64,000 bases of DNA from an uncultured Alistipes sp. (GCA_937911745.1 CALDPX010000041.1:141720-205719); one strand, 5' to 3'; shown: positions 26,533 through 35,839, numbered from the stretch's first letter. Made by a program: numbers and translations. Notes: generated from the letters alone by a model not told the origin.

Positions 26533-26663
26533 GCTGCAAGCACATCTCGTGGGCGATTTCTGCGTTACGCTTTTGATTTTGCTTCCTCATTTACGCAGAG
26601 TAAACTGCGGAGCAAAATCAAAACCAAGCCTTTTCCTCGCCTCACGATATGCACTTGTAAGGA
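26533..26663. repeat. Long imperfect hairpin element (copy B)
   Basis: Outer arms TGCAAGCACATCTCGTGGGCG and the complement of CGCCTCACGATATGCACTTGTA pair with about four mismatches. A second stem GCTTTTGATTTTGCT pairs with AGCAAAATCAAAACC, and the tip is TTTAC-GCAGA-GTAAA. Tip TTCCTCATTTACG-AGAGTAAACTGCGGA is shared with copy C at 39597-39722. It starts directly after the gyrB stop. Confidence 0.75.
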
Positions 26664-26765
26664 AATTGACAATTGAAAACTATGGGTGCGAGATATTATA
26701 TATGCACCGAAACTTTCAACTCTCAACTTTCAGCTTTCAACTGACAAATCGAAAACCCAAACAAT

Positions 26766-27383
26766 ATGAACGTAACAATCATTGGAGTTGCAGGCGGTAC
26801 CGGTAGTGGCAAGAGTACGCTTGTAAAGCGATTGCAGGAGGCATTCGTAAATGACGATGTGGCAACGCTGTGCCACGACTACTACTACAAGTCGTTCCCC
26901 AATCTGACCTACGAGGAACGTTGTAAACTTAACTACGACCATCCTCAGGCATTTGATACTGATATGTTGGTCGAGCATATTAAGGCACTCAAAAGCGGTG
27001 TGGCAATTGAGCACCCCGTCTACTCGTTTGTGGAGCACAACCGAACCGAAGAGAAAGTGCCTGTGAAACCTTCGAAGGTTATTATTGTGGACGGCATCCT
27101 CATCTTCGAAAACAAGGAGCTGAGGGAATTGATGGATATTAAAGTTTTTGTGGATACCGATGCGGACATCAGGCTCTCGCGTCGTATTTTGAGGGATGTG
27201 CAGGAGCGTGGCAGGTCGATGGAGTCGGTCATCTCGCAGTATACCACAACGGTGAAACCCATGCACGAGGAGTTTGTAGAACCCTCGAAGAAATATGCCG
27301 ATGTGATTATCCCCGAGGGAGGTTTCAACTCCGTTGCGGTGTCGATGCTCATCGAGAACATAAAATCGCTTATCAGCCAATAG
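26766..27383 (+). CDS. udk: Uridine kinase
   Basis: Phosphorylates uridine and cytidine in pyrimidine salvage. Signs: P-loop GVAGGTGSGKST, CHDYYYKSFPNLTYEER, NYDHPQAFDTDMLVEHI, HPVYSFVEHNRTEE, IIVDGILIFENKELRELMDIKVFVDTDADIRLSRRI and RDVQERGRSMESVISQY. The 205-residue length is standard. Preceded by an AT-rich spacer with hairpin copy B. Confidence 0.95.
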   Translation: MNVTIIGVAGGTGSGKSTLVKRLQEAFVNDDVATLCHDYYYKSFPNLTYEERCKLNYDHPQAFDTDMLVEHIKALKSGVAIEHPVYSFVEHNRTEEKVPVKPSKVIIVDGILIFENKELRELMDIKVFVDTDADIRLSRRILRDVQERGRSMESVISQYTTTVKPMHEEFVEPSKKYADVIIPEGGFNSVAVSMLIENIKSLISQ

Positions 27384-27480
27384 TGCGGTTGTTAGCGATA
27401 GCTCCTGAGTCTGTTTGGCTTGTGTTGAAAGAGTGTGAGAGATGTGAAGAAGCCAAATGTATAACTTAAACAAAAATGAT

Positions 27481-28605
27481 ATGTTGGTAATAAGGGAGAT
27501 TACAAATAGCAAAAGGGATAAGAGGCGTTTTTTTAAGTTCCCCGTTGAACTCTATAAGGATTGCCCCTATTTCGTGCCTTCGCTCTATATGGACGAGAAA
27601 AGCGAGTTTGACCCCAAGCAGAATGGCGCTTTTGCCTATGCCGAGTGTAAGATGTGGCTTGCAGAGCGTGATGGCAAGGTTGTAGGTAGGGCAGCGGGAG
27701 TGCTCAATAAGGCTTATAACCAGAAGATGAACGTCAAACAGATGCGCTTCACAAGGTTTGACTTTGTAGACGATGCAGAGGTTGTAGATGCTCTCTTCGA
27801 GAAGGTTGTAGAGTACGCCAAAGAGTGCGGTATGAACGAGATTATCGGTCCCATTGGTTTCTCGGACTTGGATAAACAGGGCTTGGTAATTGAGGGCTTC
27901 GAGGAGGAGGATATGTACGTCACTCCCTATAATTATCCCTACTATGTGCAGCACTTCGAGCGCTTGGGTATGACCAAGAAGGTCGATTGGATGGAGTTCC
28001 AGATTACCATCCCCGAGCAGATGAACGAAAGGCTCGATAGGATTGCCGAGATGGCTATCAAACGCTATGGCTATAAGGTGCTGAGGTTTAAGAAGATTAC
28101 CGACATTAAACCCTATATTATTCCCGCGCTTCAAATTCTCAACGAGGCGTTCGAGAAACTCTTTGGTACGGTTTGGCTTAGTGACAAACAACTCATCGAC
28201 TTCTCTCAACTGATTTTGCTCGTTGGTAACCCCGACTACGTTTCGGTGGTTACAGATAAGCAGGATAATATCATTGGTTATAGCTTTATGGCACCTTCCA
28301 TCAGTAAGGCTGTAAGAGAGTCGAAGGGTAAGATTTTACCTTGTGGTATTTTCCGCATTTTCAGGGATTTGAAGAAGAGTAAAACGCTCGATTTTTATAG
28401 CATTGGCGTGAAGCCCGAGTACCAGAATAAGGGTGTGAATGCAATTTTGTTGCGCGAGGGTTTGTCTGGTGCCATAAAGAACGGAATGAAGGTTGCTGAG
28501 ACGGGTCCTGAACTCGAAACCAACGTGGAGGTACAGAGCCAATGGAAGATGTTTGAACACCGTAATCATAAACGTCGTAGATGTTATACTTACTCCTTGC
28601 AATAG
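27481..28605 (+). CDS. GNAT-like acetyltransferase family protein
   Basis: About 374 residues from ATG 27481 (MLVIREITNSKRDKRRFFKFP); an ATG eight codons earlier is possible. The C-terminal half resembles a GNAT fold: DNIIGYSFMAPSIS, then LDFYSIGVKPEYQNKGVNAILLREGL as the acetyl-CoA loop, and ETGPELETNVEVQSQWKMFEHR. The N-terminal half has FVPSLYMDEKSEFDPKQNGAFAYAECKMWLA, typical of a large uncharacterised family sometimes called YghO-like. The substrate is unknown. It overlaps the next gene by 25 nt. Confidence 0.7.
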   Translation: MLVIREITNSKRDKRRFFKFPVELYKDCPYFVPSLYMDEKSEFDPKQNGAFAYAECKMWLAERDGKVVGRAAGVLNKAYNQKMNVKQMRFTRFDFVDDAEVVDALFEKVVEYAKECGMNEIIGPIGFSDLDKQGLVIEGFEEEDMYVTPYNYPYYVQHFERLGMTKKVDWMEFQITIPEQMNERLDRIAEMAIKRYGYKVLRFKKITDIKPYIIPALQILNEAFEKLFGTVWLSDKQLIDFSQLILLVGNPDYVSVVTDKQDNIIGYSFMAPSISKAVRESKGKILPCGIFRIFRDLKKSKTLDFYSIGVKPEYQNKGVNAILLREGLSGAIKNGMKVAETGPELETNVEVQSQWKMFEHRNHKRRRCYTYSLQ

Positions 28606-29450
28606 TCGCAGCATCGACCTATTCGATACTCTTTAAGTTGTTCGCTTGCAGAGATATAGACTCTTTGCAAGCGATTGCTTTCAATTATCTCACAGCCGCA
28701 CTTTTGGGTATCTCATTCTCGTTTGGTACACTCTATACGGAGGGAGTTGTACTTACGGGAAAGGAGTGGTGGTTGTCGGTTGCTATGGGGGCGATGTTTA
28801 TGACGGCATTTGTGCTTATGGCACGCAGTACGGCAAAAGTCGGAGTGTCGGTCACTACGGTTGCAGCAAGGGTTGCACTTGTCATCCCTGTTGTGTGTAG
28901 TTACCTTCTGTTGCCCGACCAACAAGAGCCTCGCTGGGGTGCTATTGTAGTCATTTTGCTTGCCCTTGTGATGGTTATCTGGCAACAGAAACCTCAAACG
29001 AATACCACAGTTAGACCAAAACACAAATTGGTCTCGTTGTTGCTGCCCTTGGGTGTGTTCTTGCTCTTCGGTACCAATAATTTTTGCCTGAAATGGGTGC
29101 AGAATGGTATGAGTGCTGAGGGAGGTGCCGAGCAACTCTCGGCAGCCATCTTCCTCTTTGCGGCACTTTTCAGCGGAGCCTACTACTTTGCCGCAAGCCC
29201 CCAGAGGAAGTTCTCGTGGAGGGCTATGTTGGGTGGTGTTGCACTTGGTGTGGCAAACTTTTTCACGACCTACTGTATGATTCTGGCACTCGGTGTGATG
29301 TCGGGTAGCGTATTTTTCCCCATCTATCACGTCGGTATCGTTGCGCTGGTTGCCACTCTCGGAGTTTTCATCTTTGGCGAGAGGCTCTCGAAAGTGCAGA
29401 TTGCGGGTTTGGTGGTTGCCGCTTGCGGAATAGTTGCATTTTTCGTGTAG
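28581..29450 (+). CDS. EamA/DMT-family permease
   Basis: 289 residues with about ten membrane helices in two EamA-like repeats, starting MLYLLLAIVAASTYSILFK and ending VAACGIVAFFV. The family exports amino acids, drugs or metabolites across the cytoplasmic membrane; the substrate cannot be told. Overlaps the GNAT-like gene by 25 nt and precedes the hydrogenase maturation genes by 45 nt, but these have their own promoter. Confidence 0.85.
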   Translation: MLYLLLAIVAASTYSILFKLFACRDIDSLQAIAFNYLTAALLGISFSFGTLYTEGVVLTGKEWWLSVAMGAMFMTAFVLMARSTAKVGVSVTTVAARVALVIPVVCSYLLLPDQQEPRWGAIVVILLALVMVIWQQKPQTNTTVRPKHKLVSLLLPLGVFLLFGTNNFCLKWVQNGMSAEGGAEQLSAAIFLFAALFSGAYYFAASPQRKFSWRAMLGGVALGVANFFTTYCMILALGVMSGSVFFPIYHVGIVALVATLGVFIFGERLSKVQIAGLVVAACGIVAFFV

Positions 29451-29464
29451 AAATAGTATATTTG
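29434..29464 (+). promoter_or_regulatory. Promoter of the hydEGF operon
   Basis: TTGC at 29434 and TATATTTG at 29457-29464, spaced 20 nt, lying across the end of the permease gene, 31 nt before ATG 29496. Confidence 0.6.
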
Positions 29465-29495
29465 TATATAACAAGTTGTTGCCCGCCATAGTGCT

Positions 29496-30554
29496 ATGAG
29501 CCGAAACGGAAAGATACTCGAATGGCTTGCTGCCCACAAAGAGGTGTCCCACAAGGAGTTGACGGGACTTATTGGCTCTGCGGATGGCTGGATGCTTGAC
29601 TACGCCGCAGGACTCGCAAGAGAGATTGTGAGTGAGGTGTATGGTCGCAAGGTCTACCTCAGGGGCTTGGTGGAGATTTCCAATCGCTGTGCTGGTGGCT
29701 GCTACTATTGTGGACTGAGGGCAGAGAATAGCAATGTGGCACGTTATACTCTCTCCGAGGGGGAAATGTTGGAGAGTTGCAAGGAGGGCTACCGTTTGGG
29801 ACTTCGCAGTTTTGTGCTGCAAGGTGGCGAGGTTGTGGGCAATGCCGAGAGCGTGGCAGATGTGGTGCGCAAGATTAAGCAGATGATGCCCGATGTGGCT
29901 GTCACCCTCTCGCTTGGCGAACAGAGCGAGGAGGTCTATGCTCTCTGGCGCGAGGCAGGAGCGGACAGATACCTGCTGCGCCACGAAACGGCAACCAAGG
30001 AACACTATGCACGCCTGCATCCCGAACGCCAAACATACGAGGGTAGAGTGCGCTGCCTGAGGGTGTTGCGCTCACTCGGCTATCAGGTGGGTGCCGGCTT
30101 TATGGTCGGCTCGCCCTACCAGAGAGAGGATGAACTCGCCCGCGATGTGGAGTTTTTGTTGGAGTTGCGCCCCGAGATGGTGGGAATAGGTCCCTTTATA
30201 CCACAGAGCAACACCCCCTTTGCCAATATGAAGAGGGGCAGTGTGGAGCAGACTCTGTTGATGCTCTCGCTTGTGAGGATTGCACTTCCGAAAGTGTTGC
30301 TGCCCGCTACAACCGCTTTGGCATCTTCGGACGAGAGTGGTACGGTAAGGGGAGTGCTCGCGGGTGCAAATGTTGTGATGCCTAATATAACCCCTCCCCA
30401 ATATCGTCCTCACTATGCCATATATGACGGCAAAAAGAGCATAGGCTCGGAGTCGGGCGAGGGATTGAGATTGCTCCAAGAGGAGTTGAACGGCGTGGGC
30501 TACACTGCCGCTATGGAACGTGGCGACCACCCCGATTTTGTAAAGAAAGATTAA
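29496..30554 (+). CDS. hydE: [FeFe]-hydrogenase maturase HydE (radical SAM)
   Basis: 352 residues; radical SAM cluster at C65, C69 and C72 (NRCAGGCYYCGLR), then GLRSFVLQGGE, GADRYLLRHET, a GAGFMVGSPYQ strand, GPFIPQSNTPF and GANVVMPNITP. HydE works with HydG and HydF to build the 2Fe subcluster of the H-cluster, acting on the HydG-derived Fe(CO)2CN-cysteine complex. BioB-like fold. First gene of hydE-hydG-hydF; 21 nt to hydG. Confidence 0.95.
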   Translation: MSRNGKILEWLAAHKEVSHKELTGLIGSADGWMLDYAAGLAREIVSEVYGRKVYLRGLVEISNRCAGGCYYCGLRAENSNVARYTLSEGEMLESCKEGYRLGLRSFVLQGGEVVGNAESVADVVRKIKQMMPDVAVTLSLGEQSEEVYALWREAGADRYLLRHETATKEHYARLHPERQTYEGRVRCLRVLRSLGYQVGAGFMVGSPYQREDELARDVEFLLELRPEMVGIGPFIPQSNTPFANMKRGSVEQTLLMLSLVRIALPKVLLPATTALASSDESGTVRGVLAGANVVMPNITPPQYRPHYAIYDGKKSIGSESGEGLRLLQEELNGVGYTAAMERGDHPDFVKKD

Positions 30555-30575
30555 CCGCAAAAAATAGATAAAGAT

Positions 30576-31997
30576 ATGTATAACCCAAAGTCCAATGTTG
30601 CCGAGGAGTTTATCTCCCATAGCGAGATTCTCGCCACAATGGAGTATGCCGAGGCGAATAAGAACAATAGGGCTCTCATAGAGAGTATTATAAGCAAAGC
30701 GGAGGAGTGCAAGGGACTCACGCACCGCGAGGCAGCAGTGCTTGTGGAGTGCGAGGAGCCCGACCTTACGGAGCGTATGTTCGCTCTCGCGAAGGAGATT
30801 AAACAGCGTTTCTATGGCAATAGGATTGTGATGTTTGCCCCTTTGTATCTCTCCAACTACTGCGTCAATAGTTGCACCTACTGCCCCTACCATATAGCCA
30901 ATAAGACCATTCCCCGCCGTAAACTCTCCCAGGAGGAGATTGCCCGTGAGGTGGTGGCGTTGCAGGATATGGGACACAAAAGGCTCGCATTGGAGGCGGG
31001 CGAAGACCCACTGCACAACCCATTGGAGTATATTTTGGAGAGCATCAAGACCATCTACTCCATAAAGCACAAGAACGGTGCAATACGCAGGGTTAATGTC
31101 AATATCGCTGCCACAACGGTTGAAAACTACCGCAAGTTGAAGGATGCCGGTATAGGTACCTATATATTATTCCAAGAGACCTACCATAAGGAACGCTACG
31201 AAAGACTACACCCGCGCGGTCCCAAGAGTAACTATGCTTGGCATACGGAGGCTATGGATAGGGCTATGGAGGGTGGCATTGACGATGTGGGTATCGGAGT
31301 GCTCTTTGGCTTGGAGGGCTACCGCTACGACTTTGTGGGCTTATTGATGCACGCTGAACACTTGGAGGCAAGATTTGGTGTAGGTCCTCACACCATAAGC
31401 GTTCCGCGCATCTGCCCCGCAGACGATATTGACGTTGCCGACTTCAAAGATGCAGTGCCCGACGAGATTTTCCACAAGATGGTGGCTGTCATCCGCATTG
31501 CGGTGCCCTATACGGGAATGATTATCTCCACCCGCGAGAGCCAGGCATCACGCGAAAGGGTGTTGGAGTTGGGTGTGTCGCAACTCAGTGGTGGCTCCAA
31601 TACGGGTGTGGGAGGCTATGCCGATGGCGACGAGGAGAAGAGCCATCAAACGGCACAATTTGATGTTAGCGACCACCGCACTCTCGATGAGGTTGTCGGG
31701 TGGCTGCTCAGGTTGGGCTATGTGCCGAGTTTCTGTACGGCTTGCTACCGTGAGGGACGCACAGGCGATAGGTTTATGTCGCTCGTTAAGAGCGGACAGA
31801 TTGCCAACTGCTGCCAACCCAATGCTCTAATGACCCTCAAAGAGTACCTTATGGACTACGCTTCGCCCGAAACACTGCGCCTCGGTTTGAAGGTTATTGT
31901 CGAGGAGTTGGAGCGTGTGCCCCACCAGAAGGTTAGGCGCATTGCGACCGAAAATCTTGCAAAAATAGAGCATGGCGAGCGTGATTTCCGCTTCTAA
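30576..31997 (+). CDS. hydG: [FeFe]-hydrogenase maturase HydG (radical SAM tyrosine lyase)
   Basis: 473 residues; radical SAM cluster at C96, C100 and C103 (SNYCVNSCTYCPYH) and the C-terminal second cluster motif CTACYR...GQIANCCQPNA that distinguishes HydG from the thiamine enzyme ThiH. It splits tyrosine to give CO and cyanide bound to an Fe-cysteine unit. The EAGEDP and ISTRESQASRERVLELGVSQLSGGS-type blocks (positions ~140 and ~320) are typical. Lies between hydE and hydF; 28 nt to the next start. Confidence 0.96.
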   Translation: MYNPKSNVAEEFISHSEILATMEYAEANKNNRALIESIISKAEECKGLTHREAAVLVECEEPDLTERMFALAKEIKQRFYGNRIVMFAPLYLSNYCVNSCTYCPYHIANKTIPRRKLSQEEIAREVVALQDMGHKRLALEAGEDPLHNPLEYILESIKTIYSIKHKNGAIRRVNVNIAATTVENYRKLKDAGIGTYILFQETYHKERYERLHPRGPKSNYAWHTEAMDRAMEGGIDDVGIGVLFGLEGYRYDFVGLLMHAEHLEARFGVGPHTISVPRICPADDIDVADFKDAVPDEIFHKMVAVIRIAVPYTGMIISTRESQASRERVLELGVSQLSGGSNTGVGGYADGDEEKSHQTAQFDVSDHRTLDEVVGWLLRLGYVPSFCTACYREGRTGDRFMSLVKSGQIANCCQPNALMTLKEYLMDYASPETLRLGLKVIVEELERVPHQKVRRIATENLAKIEHGERDFRF

Positions 31998-32025
31998 GAT
32001 AATTGTGTAACCAAAACTTACGACA

Positions 32026-33222
32026 ATGAATACGACACCTCAATCCTTGCGCACCCACATCGGCTTTTTTGGTCGCTGTAATGTGGGTAAATCGTCGCTT
32101 ATCAACGCCATAGCAGGTCAGAGTGTGGCAATAGTGAGTGATGTTGCGGGCACCACCACCGACTCGGTAGTAAAGAGTATGGAGATAGGTGCTTTGGGGG
32201 CTTGCGTGCTGATAGATACGGCAGGTATTGACGATAGGAGTTCTCTGGGCGAGATGCGCCGCGAGCAGACTATGCGAGCCGCAGCCAGATGCGATATGGC
32301 AGTTGTGGTGTGTGGCTCCGAGGAGGACTATGGACTCGAAAAGGGATTGTTGGAGGAGTTCGCAAAGCGAAAAGTGCCTGTGGTTGTAGTGTTGGGTAAG
32401 TGTGATATGATAATCTCACCTGCTGAGCGTGCCCGACAAATTGAGAACGCATTGGGAATCAAACCGCTGCTGGTTAGTGCAACGAATAAAATCGGTGTTG
32501 GTGCAGTTGTGGAATCGCTTGTTGCTCAGCATAGCTCAAAGGGTAATCTCCCCGAGAGTATTGTTGGTTCGTTGGTTGGTGCAGGCGATAGGGTGGTGCT
32601 TGTTATGCCTCAGGATGCGAGTGCCCCCAAGGGTAGACTTATACTGCCTCAGGTGCAGACCTTGCGCGAGTTGCTCGATAAACACGCTATCCCCACATGC
32701 TGCCAGCCCGAAGAGTTGGAGAGTACGCTAAAAGGTCTTGCGGTGGCTCCACGCTTGGTTATTACCGACTCGCAGGTCTTTGGCTATGTTGCCGAGCGGG
32801 TGCCCGAGGGAGTCAGCCTTACCTCTTTCTCGGTACTGCTGGCTTGTAGTAAGGGCGATAGGGAGGCTTTTATGGCGGGTGCAAGGGTTATAGACAGCCT
32901 TACGGAGCAGTCGCGTGTGCTGATTGCCGAGGCTTGTAGCCACGCGCCACAGACTGAGGATATTGGAAGAGTGAAACTTCCTCGTATGCTGAGACGTAGA
33001 GTAGGAGAGGGGTTGCAAGTTGATGTTGTGGGTGGAGCAGACTTCCCCGAGGATTTGACCTCCTATGACCTTGTGATTCACTGTGGTGCTTGTATGTTCA
33101 CTCGTCGCCACGTTCTCTCACGACTTGCTGTTGCCGAGAGCCAAAGTGTACCTATGACCAACTATGGCTTCGCAATCGCCCATTTGCAGGGTATTTTGGA
33201 TAGGGTAGTTATGCCCGAGTAA
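32026..33222 (+). CDS. hydF: [FeFe]-hydrogenase maturation GTPase HydF
   Basis: 398 residues. N-terminal GTPase: G1 GRCNVGKSSLIN, G2/G3 VAGTTTD and DTAGIDD, G4 GKCD. Middle dimerisation domain with VMPQDASAPKGRLILPQVQ. C-terminal [4Fe-4S] scaffold with the conserved HCGAC pair (VIHCGACMFTRRH) and PMTNYGFAIA. It assembles and delivers the 2Fe precursor to apo-HydA. Last gene of the maturation operon. No HydA is in the window. Confidence 0.95.
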   Translation: MNTTPQSLRTHIGFFGRCNVGKSSLINAIAGQSVAIVSDVAGTTTDSVVKSMEIGALGACVLIDTAGIDDRSSLGEMRREQTMRAAARCDMAVVVCGSEEDYGLEKGLLEEFAKRKVPVVVVLGKCDMIISPAERARQIENALGIKPLLVSATNKIGVGAVVESLVAQHSSKGNLPESIVGSLVGAGDRVVLVMPQDASAPKGRLILPQVQTLRELLDKHAIPTCCQPEELESTLKGLAVAPRLVITDSQVFGYVAERVPEGVSLTSFSVLLACSKGDREAFMAGARVIDSLTEQSRVLIAEACSHAPQTEDIGRVKLPRMLRRRVGEGLQVDVVGGADFPEDLTSYDLVIHCGACMFTRRHVLSRLAVAESQSVPMTNYGFAIAHLQGILDRVVMPE

Positions 33223-33250
33223 TTTGGAAAGTACTATAATACTTCTATAT

Positions 33251-35311
33251 ATGAAACTCAAACGCTTCTATTTGTTGATGTGTGTAGTTGCGGCTACATT
33301 GTTCGCAATGCCACTTACCTCTTGCGAGGAACAAGCCCCCGAGGAGGATGTAATCGAAACTCCCGAGGACCCCGAGAACCCTGAAAATCCTGAGGACCCC
33401 GAGAATCCAGAGAACCCTGAAAATCCTGAGGACCCCGAGAATCCTGAGAACCCCGAAAATCCTGAGGACCCTGAGAATCCTGAGGATCCTGAGAATCCCG
33501 AGGACCCCGAGAACCCTGAGAACCCTGAGAATCCAGAGAACCCTGAAAATCCTGAGCCCGAGAATCCTCCCGTAGTGGGCGATGTACCTTTGGATGCTCT
33601 GATTGGCTATGGCGAGAATACTACCGGTGGAGAGGGTGGCACAGTGCACCACTTCAATAGTGGTACTGCCTTCCGCGATTGGCTCAAACTGCGCGAAAAG
33701 AACAAGAGCAGCGAGCCCGCAGTGGTGTGGCTGAGTGGCACCTTCACAAAGAGTGATGGCAGGGATACGGGTAGCCCCTGGTTTGACATCAAGCGTACCT
33801 CCAACATCACCATCTATGGTACCAACGACTTCCGTATGCAGAATGTGGGCTTCTTCCTCAACGAGGCAAGCAACATCATCATCCGCAACGTCTATATCGT
33901 TCAGCCCAAGGCGGACAATGGTGCCGATGGTATCTCTATGCAGGAGAGCCACAACGTGTGGGTGGACCACTGCACCTTCGAGAGTGTCAATCAGACCAAA
34001 GACTACGAGGACGGCTCGTGCGATGTGACACACGAGACCTATGGCGTTACGATTTCGTGGTGCCACTATATCAAGAGCCAAAAGAGTAGCCTTGTGGGGC
34101 ACTCTAATAGTGCTACGGCGGATAAGGGCATTACTATCACAATGCACCACAATTGGTTCGACCATAGCAACTCGCGCCACCCGAGGGTTAGATTTGGTAA
34201 GGCGCACGTTTTCAACAACTTCTACGATAACGTATCGACCTATGGAGTGGGTAGTGCTTATGGTGCAATGGTACTTGTGGAGCACAACTCATTTGATGGT
34301 GTGAGGCTGCCGATAGACATCTGCACCTACCCCGCAAAACCAAGCGGCAGTAAGTGGGTATCGAACCTTACGGGTAGCGTGGCGGGCTTTGCCTACGCTC
34401 TGGATAACTACTACACGAATATCCCAGCCGATGCTTCCGACCCCTATCCGTTCACAAATGTGGAATATACCTCCTATGGTGGCTCCACGATTGCTGAGCC
34501 CTACACTTATGCAGACTTTAAGCCCTCCTACCACTACGTTGTTGACGCTGCCGAGGAGGTTGCCGATATTGTCAAGAGCGGTGCGGGTGTAGGCAGACTT
34601 TCGGGTTATGCGGAGGCTCCTGTGGCTGTCGATAATGGCGGTATGAGTTCGGGCGATGGTGGCGATGATGGCTCCGGCGACGATAATACGGGCGAGGGCG
34701 GCAACGAGGGCGGCACTACCGAGCCCGAAGAGCCCGCAGGAAGCGAAATTGGCAATGGATGGACTCTTATGTCTGTCGGCGACTCGAATGCTACGGGCTC
34801 TATGACCGAAGACGGTACACTTACCCTTACTGCCAATGGTAAGTTCGAGAGTGGCAACCAAAAATTCGGATTCGTATGGCGCAAGATTGCGGGCGACTTT
34901 ACGGCTACGGTGCGCTTGAAGAGTTACTCCTCAGACAAGGACGGCAACCAGAGTGCTGCGTGTCTGATGCTGAATGTAAACCCCGAGGCGAGCGGTACGG
35001 ATATGCTCTACATGACTTCGGGCGTGACACTCTCGGAGTATTATAGCCACTACCGCTTGGCAGTCGGCAACTCCGGCAAAAAGTCGGGTGGTGCTCGCGC
35101 TGATGCAGGCGAGGTGGTGCTTCGCCTTACGAGGGTGGGGGATAAGGTTACTGCCTCCTACTCGACAGATGGCGTGACATTTACGGACGTTAAGAGCGAC
35201 ACGTTCGCTGCTACTCTTCCCGAGGAGGTTTATGTGGGCTTGGCTGTGTCGAGCGGCAATAACACGAATACTGCTACGGCAACCTTTGCGGACTGGGTAG
35301 TCGAAAACTAA
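33251..35311 (+). CDS. Secreted lipoprotein pectate lyase (PL1-like) with C-terminal ConA-like domain
   Basis: Start ATG 33251 (MKLKRFYLLM); lipobox LTSC. Residues ~40-110 are a PEN/PED linker made of 3-residue units. The parallel beta-helix (~115-450) carries pectate lyase marks: NVWVDHCTFESV, DVTHETYGVTISWCHY, KSSLVGHSNSA, ITMHHNWFDHSNSRHPRVRFGKAHVFNNFYDN. A Gly/Asp/Glu-rich linker leads to a ~180-residue beta-sandwich (NGWTLMSVGDSNATGS ... YVGLAVSSGNN) like DUF1349/ConA-like sugar-binding domains. It would cleave homogalacturonan at the cell surface by beta-elimination. No SusCD pair is adjacent, so it stands outside a complete utilisation locus. Confidence 0.88.
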   Translation: MKLKRFYLLMCVVAATLFAMPLTSCEEQAPEEDVIETPEDPENPENPEDPENPENPENPEDPENPENPENPEDPENPEDPENPEDPENPENPENPENPENPEPENPPVVGDVPLDALIGYGENTTGGEGGTVHHFNSGTAFRDWLKLREKNKSSEPAVVWLSGTFTKSDGRDTGSPWFDIKRTSNITIYGTNDFRMQNVGFFLNEASNIIIRNVYIVQPKADNGADGISMQESHNVWVDHCTFESVNQTKDYEDGSCDVTHETYGVTISWCHYIKSQKSSLVGHSNSATADKGITITMHHNWFDHSNSRHPRVRFGKAHVFNNFYDNVSTYGVGSAYGAMVLVEHNSFDGVRLPIDICTYPAKPSGSKWVSNLTGSVAGFAYALDNYYTNIPADASDPYPFTNVEYTSYGGSTIAEPYTYADFKPSYHYVVDAAEEVADIVKSGAGVGRLSGYAEAPVAVDNGGMSSGDGGDDGSGDDNTGEGGNEGGTTEPEEPAGSEIGNGWTLMSVGDSNATGSMTEDGTLTLTANGKFESGNQKFGFVWRKIAGDFTATVRLKSYSSDKDGNQSAACLMLNVNPEASGTDMLYMTSGVTLSEYYSHYRLAVGNSGKKSGGARADAGEVVLRLTRVGDKVTASYSTDGVTFTDVKSDTFAATLPEEVYVGLAVSSGNNTNTATATFADWVVEN
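33355..33570 (+). repeat. In-frame tandem repeats coding the PENPED linker
   Basis: Nine-base units of the type GAG-AA(T/C)-CC(T/C), alternating with GAG-GAC-CC(C/T), run for over 200 bp within the pectate lyase gene. The third bases vary, yet Pro-Glu-Asn/Asp is kept, so the protein sequence is selected. The length is likely to vary by slippage. Confidence 0.85.
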
Positions 35312-35349
35312 AAACTACATACAGCGGGTGCTTTTTGTAGCAAAATTTG

Positions 35350-35401
35350 AGGAGCGAGTCCCTTGCATAGATTTATCATGCTGAGGACTCGCTCCTTATT
35401 T
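35350..35401 (+). terminator. Terminator after the pectate lyase gene
   Basis: AGGAGCGAGTCC (35350-35361) pairs with GGACTCGCTCCT (35385-35396), with an inner GCAT/ATGC pairing, followed by TATTTT. Confidence 0.75.
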
Positions 35402-35432
35402 TGACTCAAACAACATCCGTTCTATTCGTTAT

Positions 35433-35500
35433 TATGTCTAACGTCTAACGTCTAACGTCTAACGTCAATAGTCCTAAGGCTTATAAGGCACATAGGGATT
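35433..35500. repeat. GTCTAAC heptamer array plus conserved tail (copy 1)
   Basis: Four to five direct GTCTAAC units are followed by GTCAATAGTCCTAAGGCTTAT. The same array and tail recur at 39797-39846, and the complement of the heptamer appears at 49120-49155. Non-coding. Confidence 0.75.
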
Positions 35501-35514
35501 GTGGGAGATATGGG

Positions 35515-35640
35515 AAAATTTTCAATTCTCAATTTTCGCAAATGCGAGTAAGCGAGGGCAGAGAAAACAAGTTTTCTATGCCGAGCGGGAGCATTTTAGA
35601 CGAAAAAACATTTTTTTCGTCAATTTTCAATTCTCCAAAA
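35515..35640. repeat. AT-rich double hairpin in the spacer
   Basis: Two hairpins: GCGAGGGCAGAGAAAA pairs loosely with TTTTCTATGCCGAGC, and GACGAAAAAA pairs with TTTTTTCGTC. It starts and ends with copies of TTTTCAATTCTC. It sits just past xseB and may act as its terminator. Confidence 0.5.
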
Positions 35641-35818
35641 TCTCTTTCACTTCGCCCTCGACTTTTGCAAGACGTGCACGGCAGAGTTTGATGAGTTCGG
35701 TGGCTCGGGTGACCTTCGTTGCGAGTGTGTCGATATCCGAAGTGCCGCCTTCGATGGAGTGCAATATCTCCTCCAATTCGCCCAGAGCCTCGCTGTAACT
35801 TAATTCCTTATTATCCAT
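35627..35818 (-). CDS. xseB: Exodeoxyribonuclease VII small subunit
   Basis: 63 residues, two helices: LSYSEALGELEEILHSIEGG then LIKLCRARLAKVEGEVKEIL, matching the XseB fold and length. It forms the filament-like small-subunit part of ExoVII with XseA, degrading single-stranded DNA. Only 21 nt after xseA on the same strand. Confidence 0.92.
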   Translation of the reverse strand: MDNKELSYSEALGELEEILHSIEGGTSDIDTLATKVTRATELIKLCRARLAKVEGEVKEILEN

Positions 35819-35839
35819 AGTCTTGTGTCGTTTGTTCTA

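Noticed and set aside
33360..33570. PEN/PED repeats as a non-coding satellite
   Set aside because: The repeat keeps frame and amino acid pattern despite third-base changes and joins a signal peptide to a lyase domain.
35433..35465. Possible CRISPR array from GTCTAAC repeats
   Set aside because: Units are 7 bp and contiguous with no spacers, and no cas genes are in the window.
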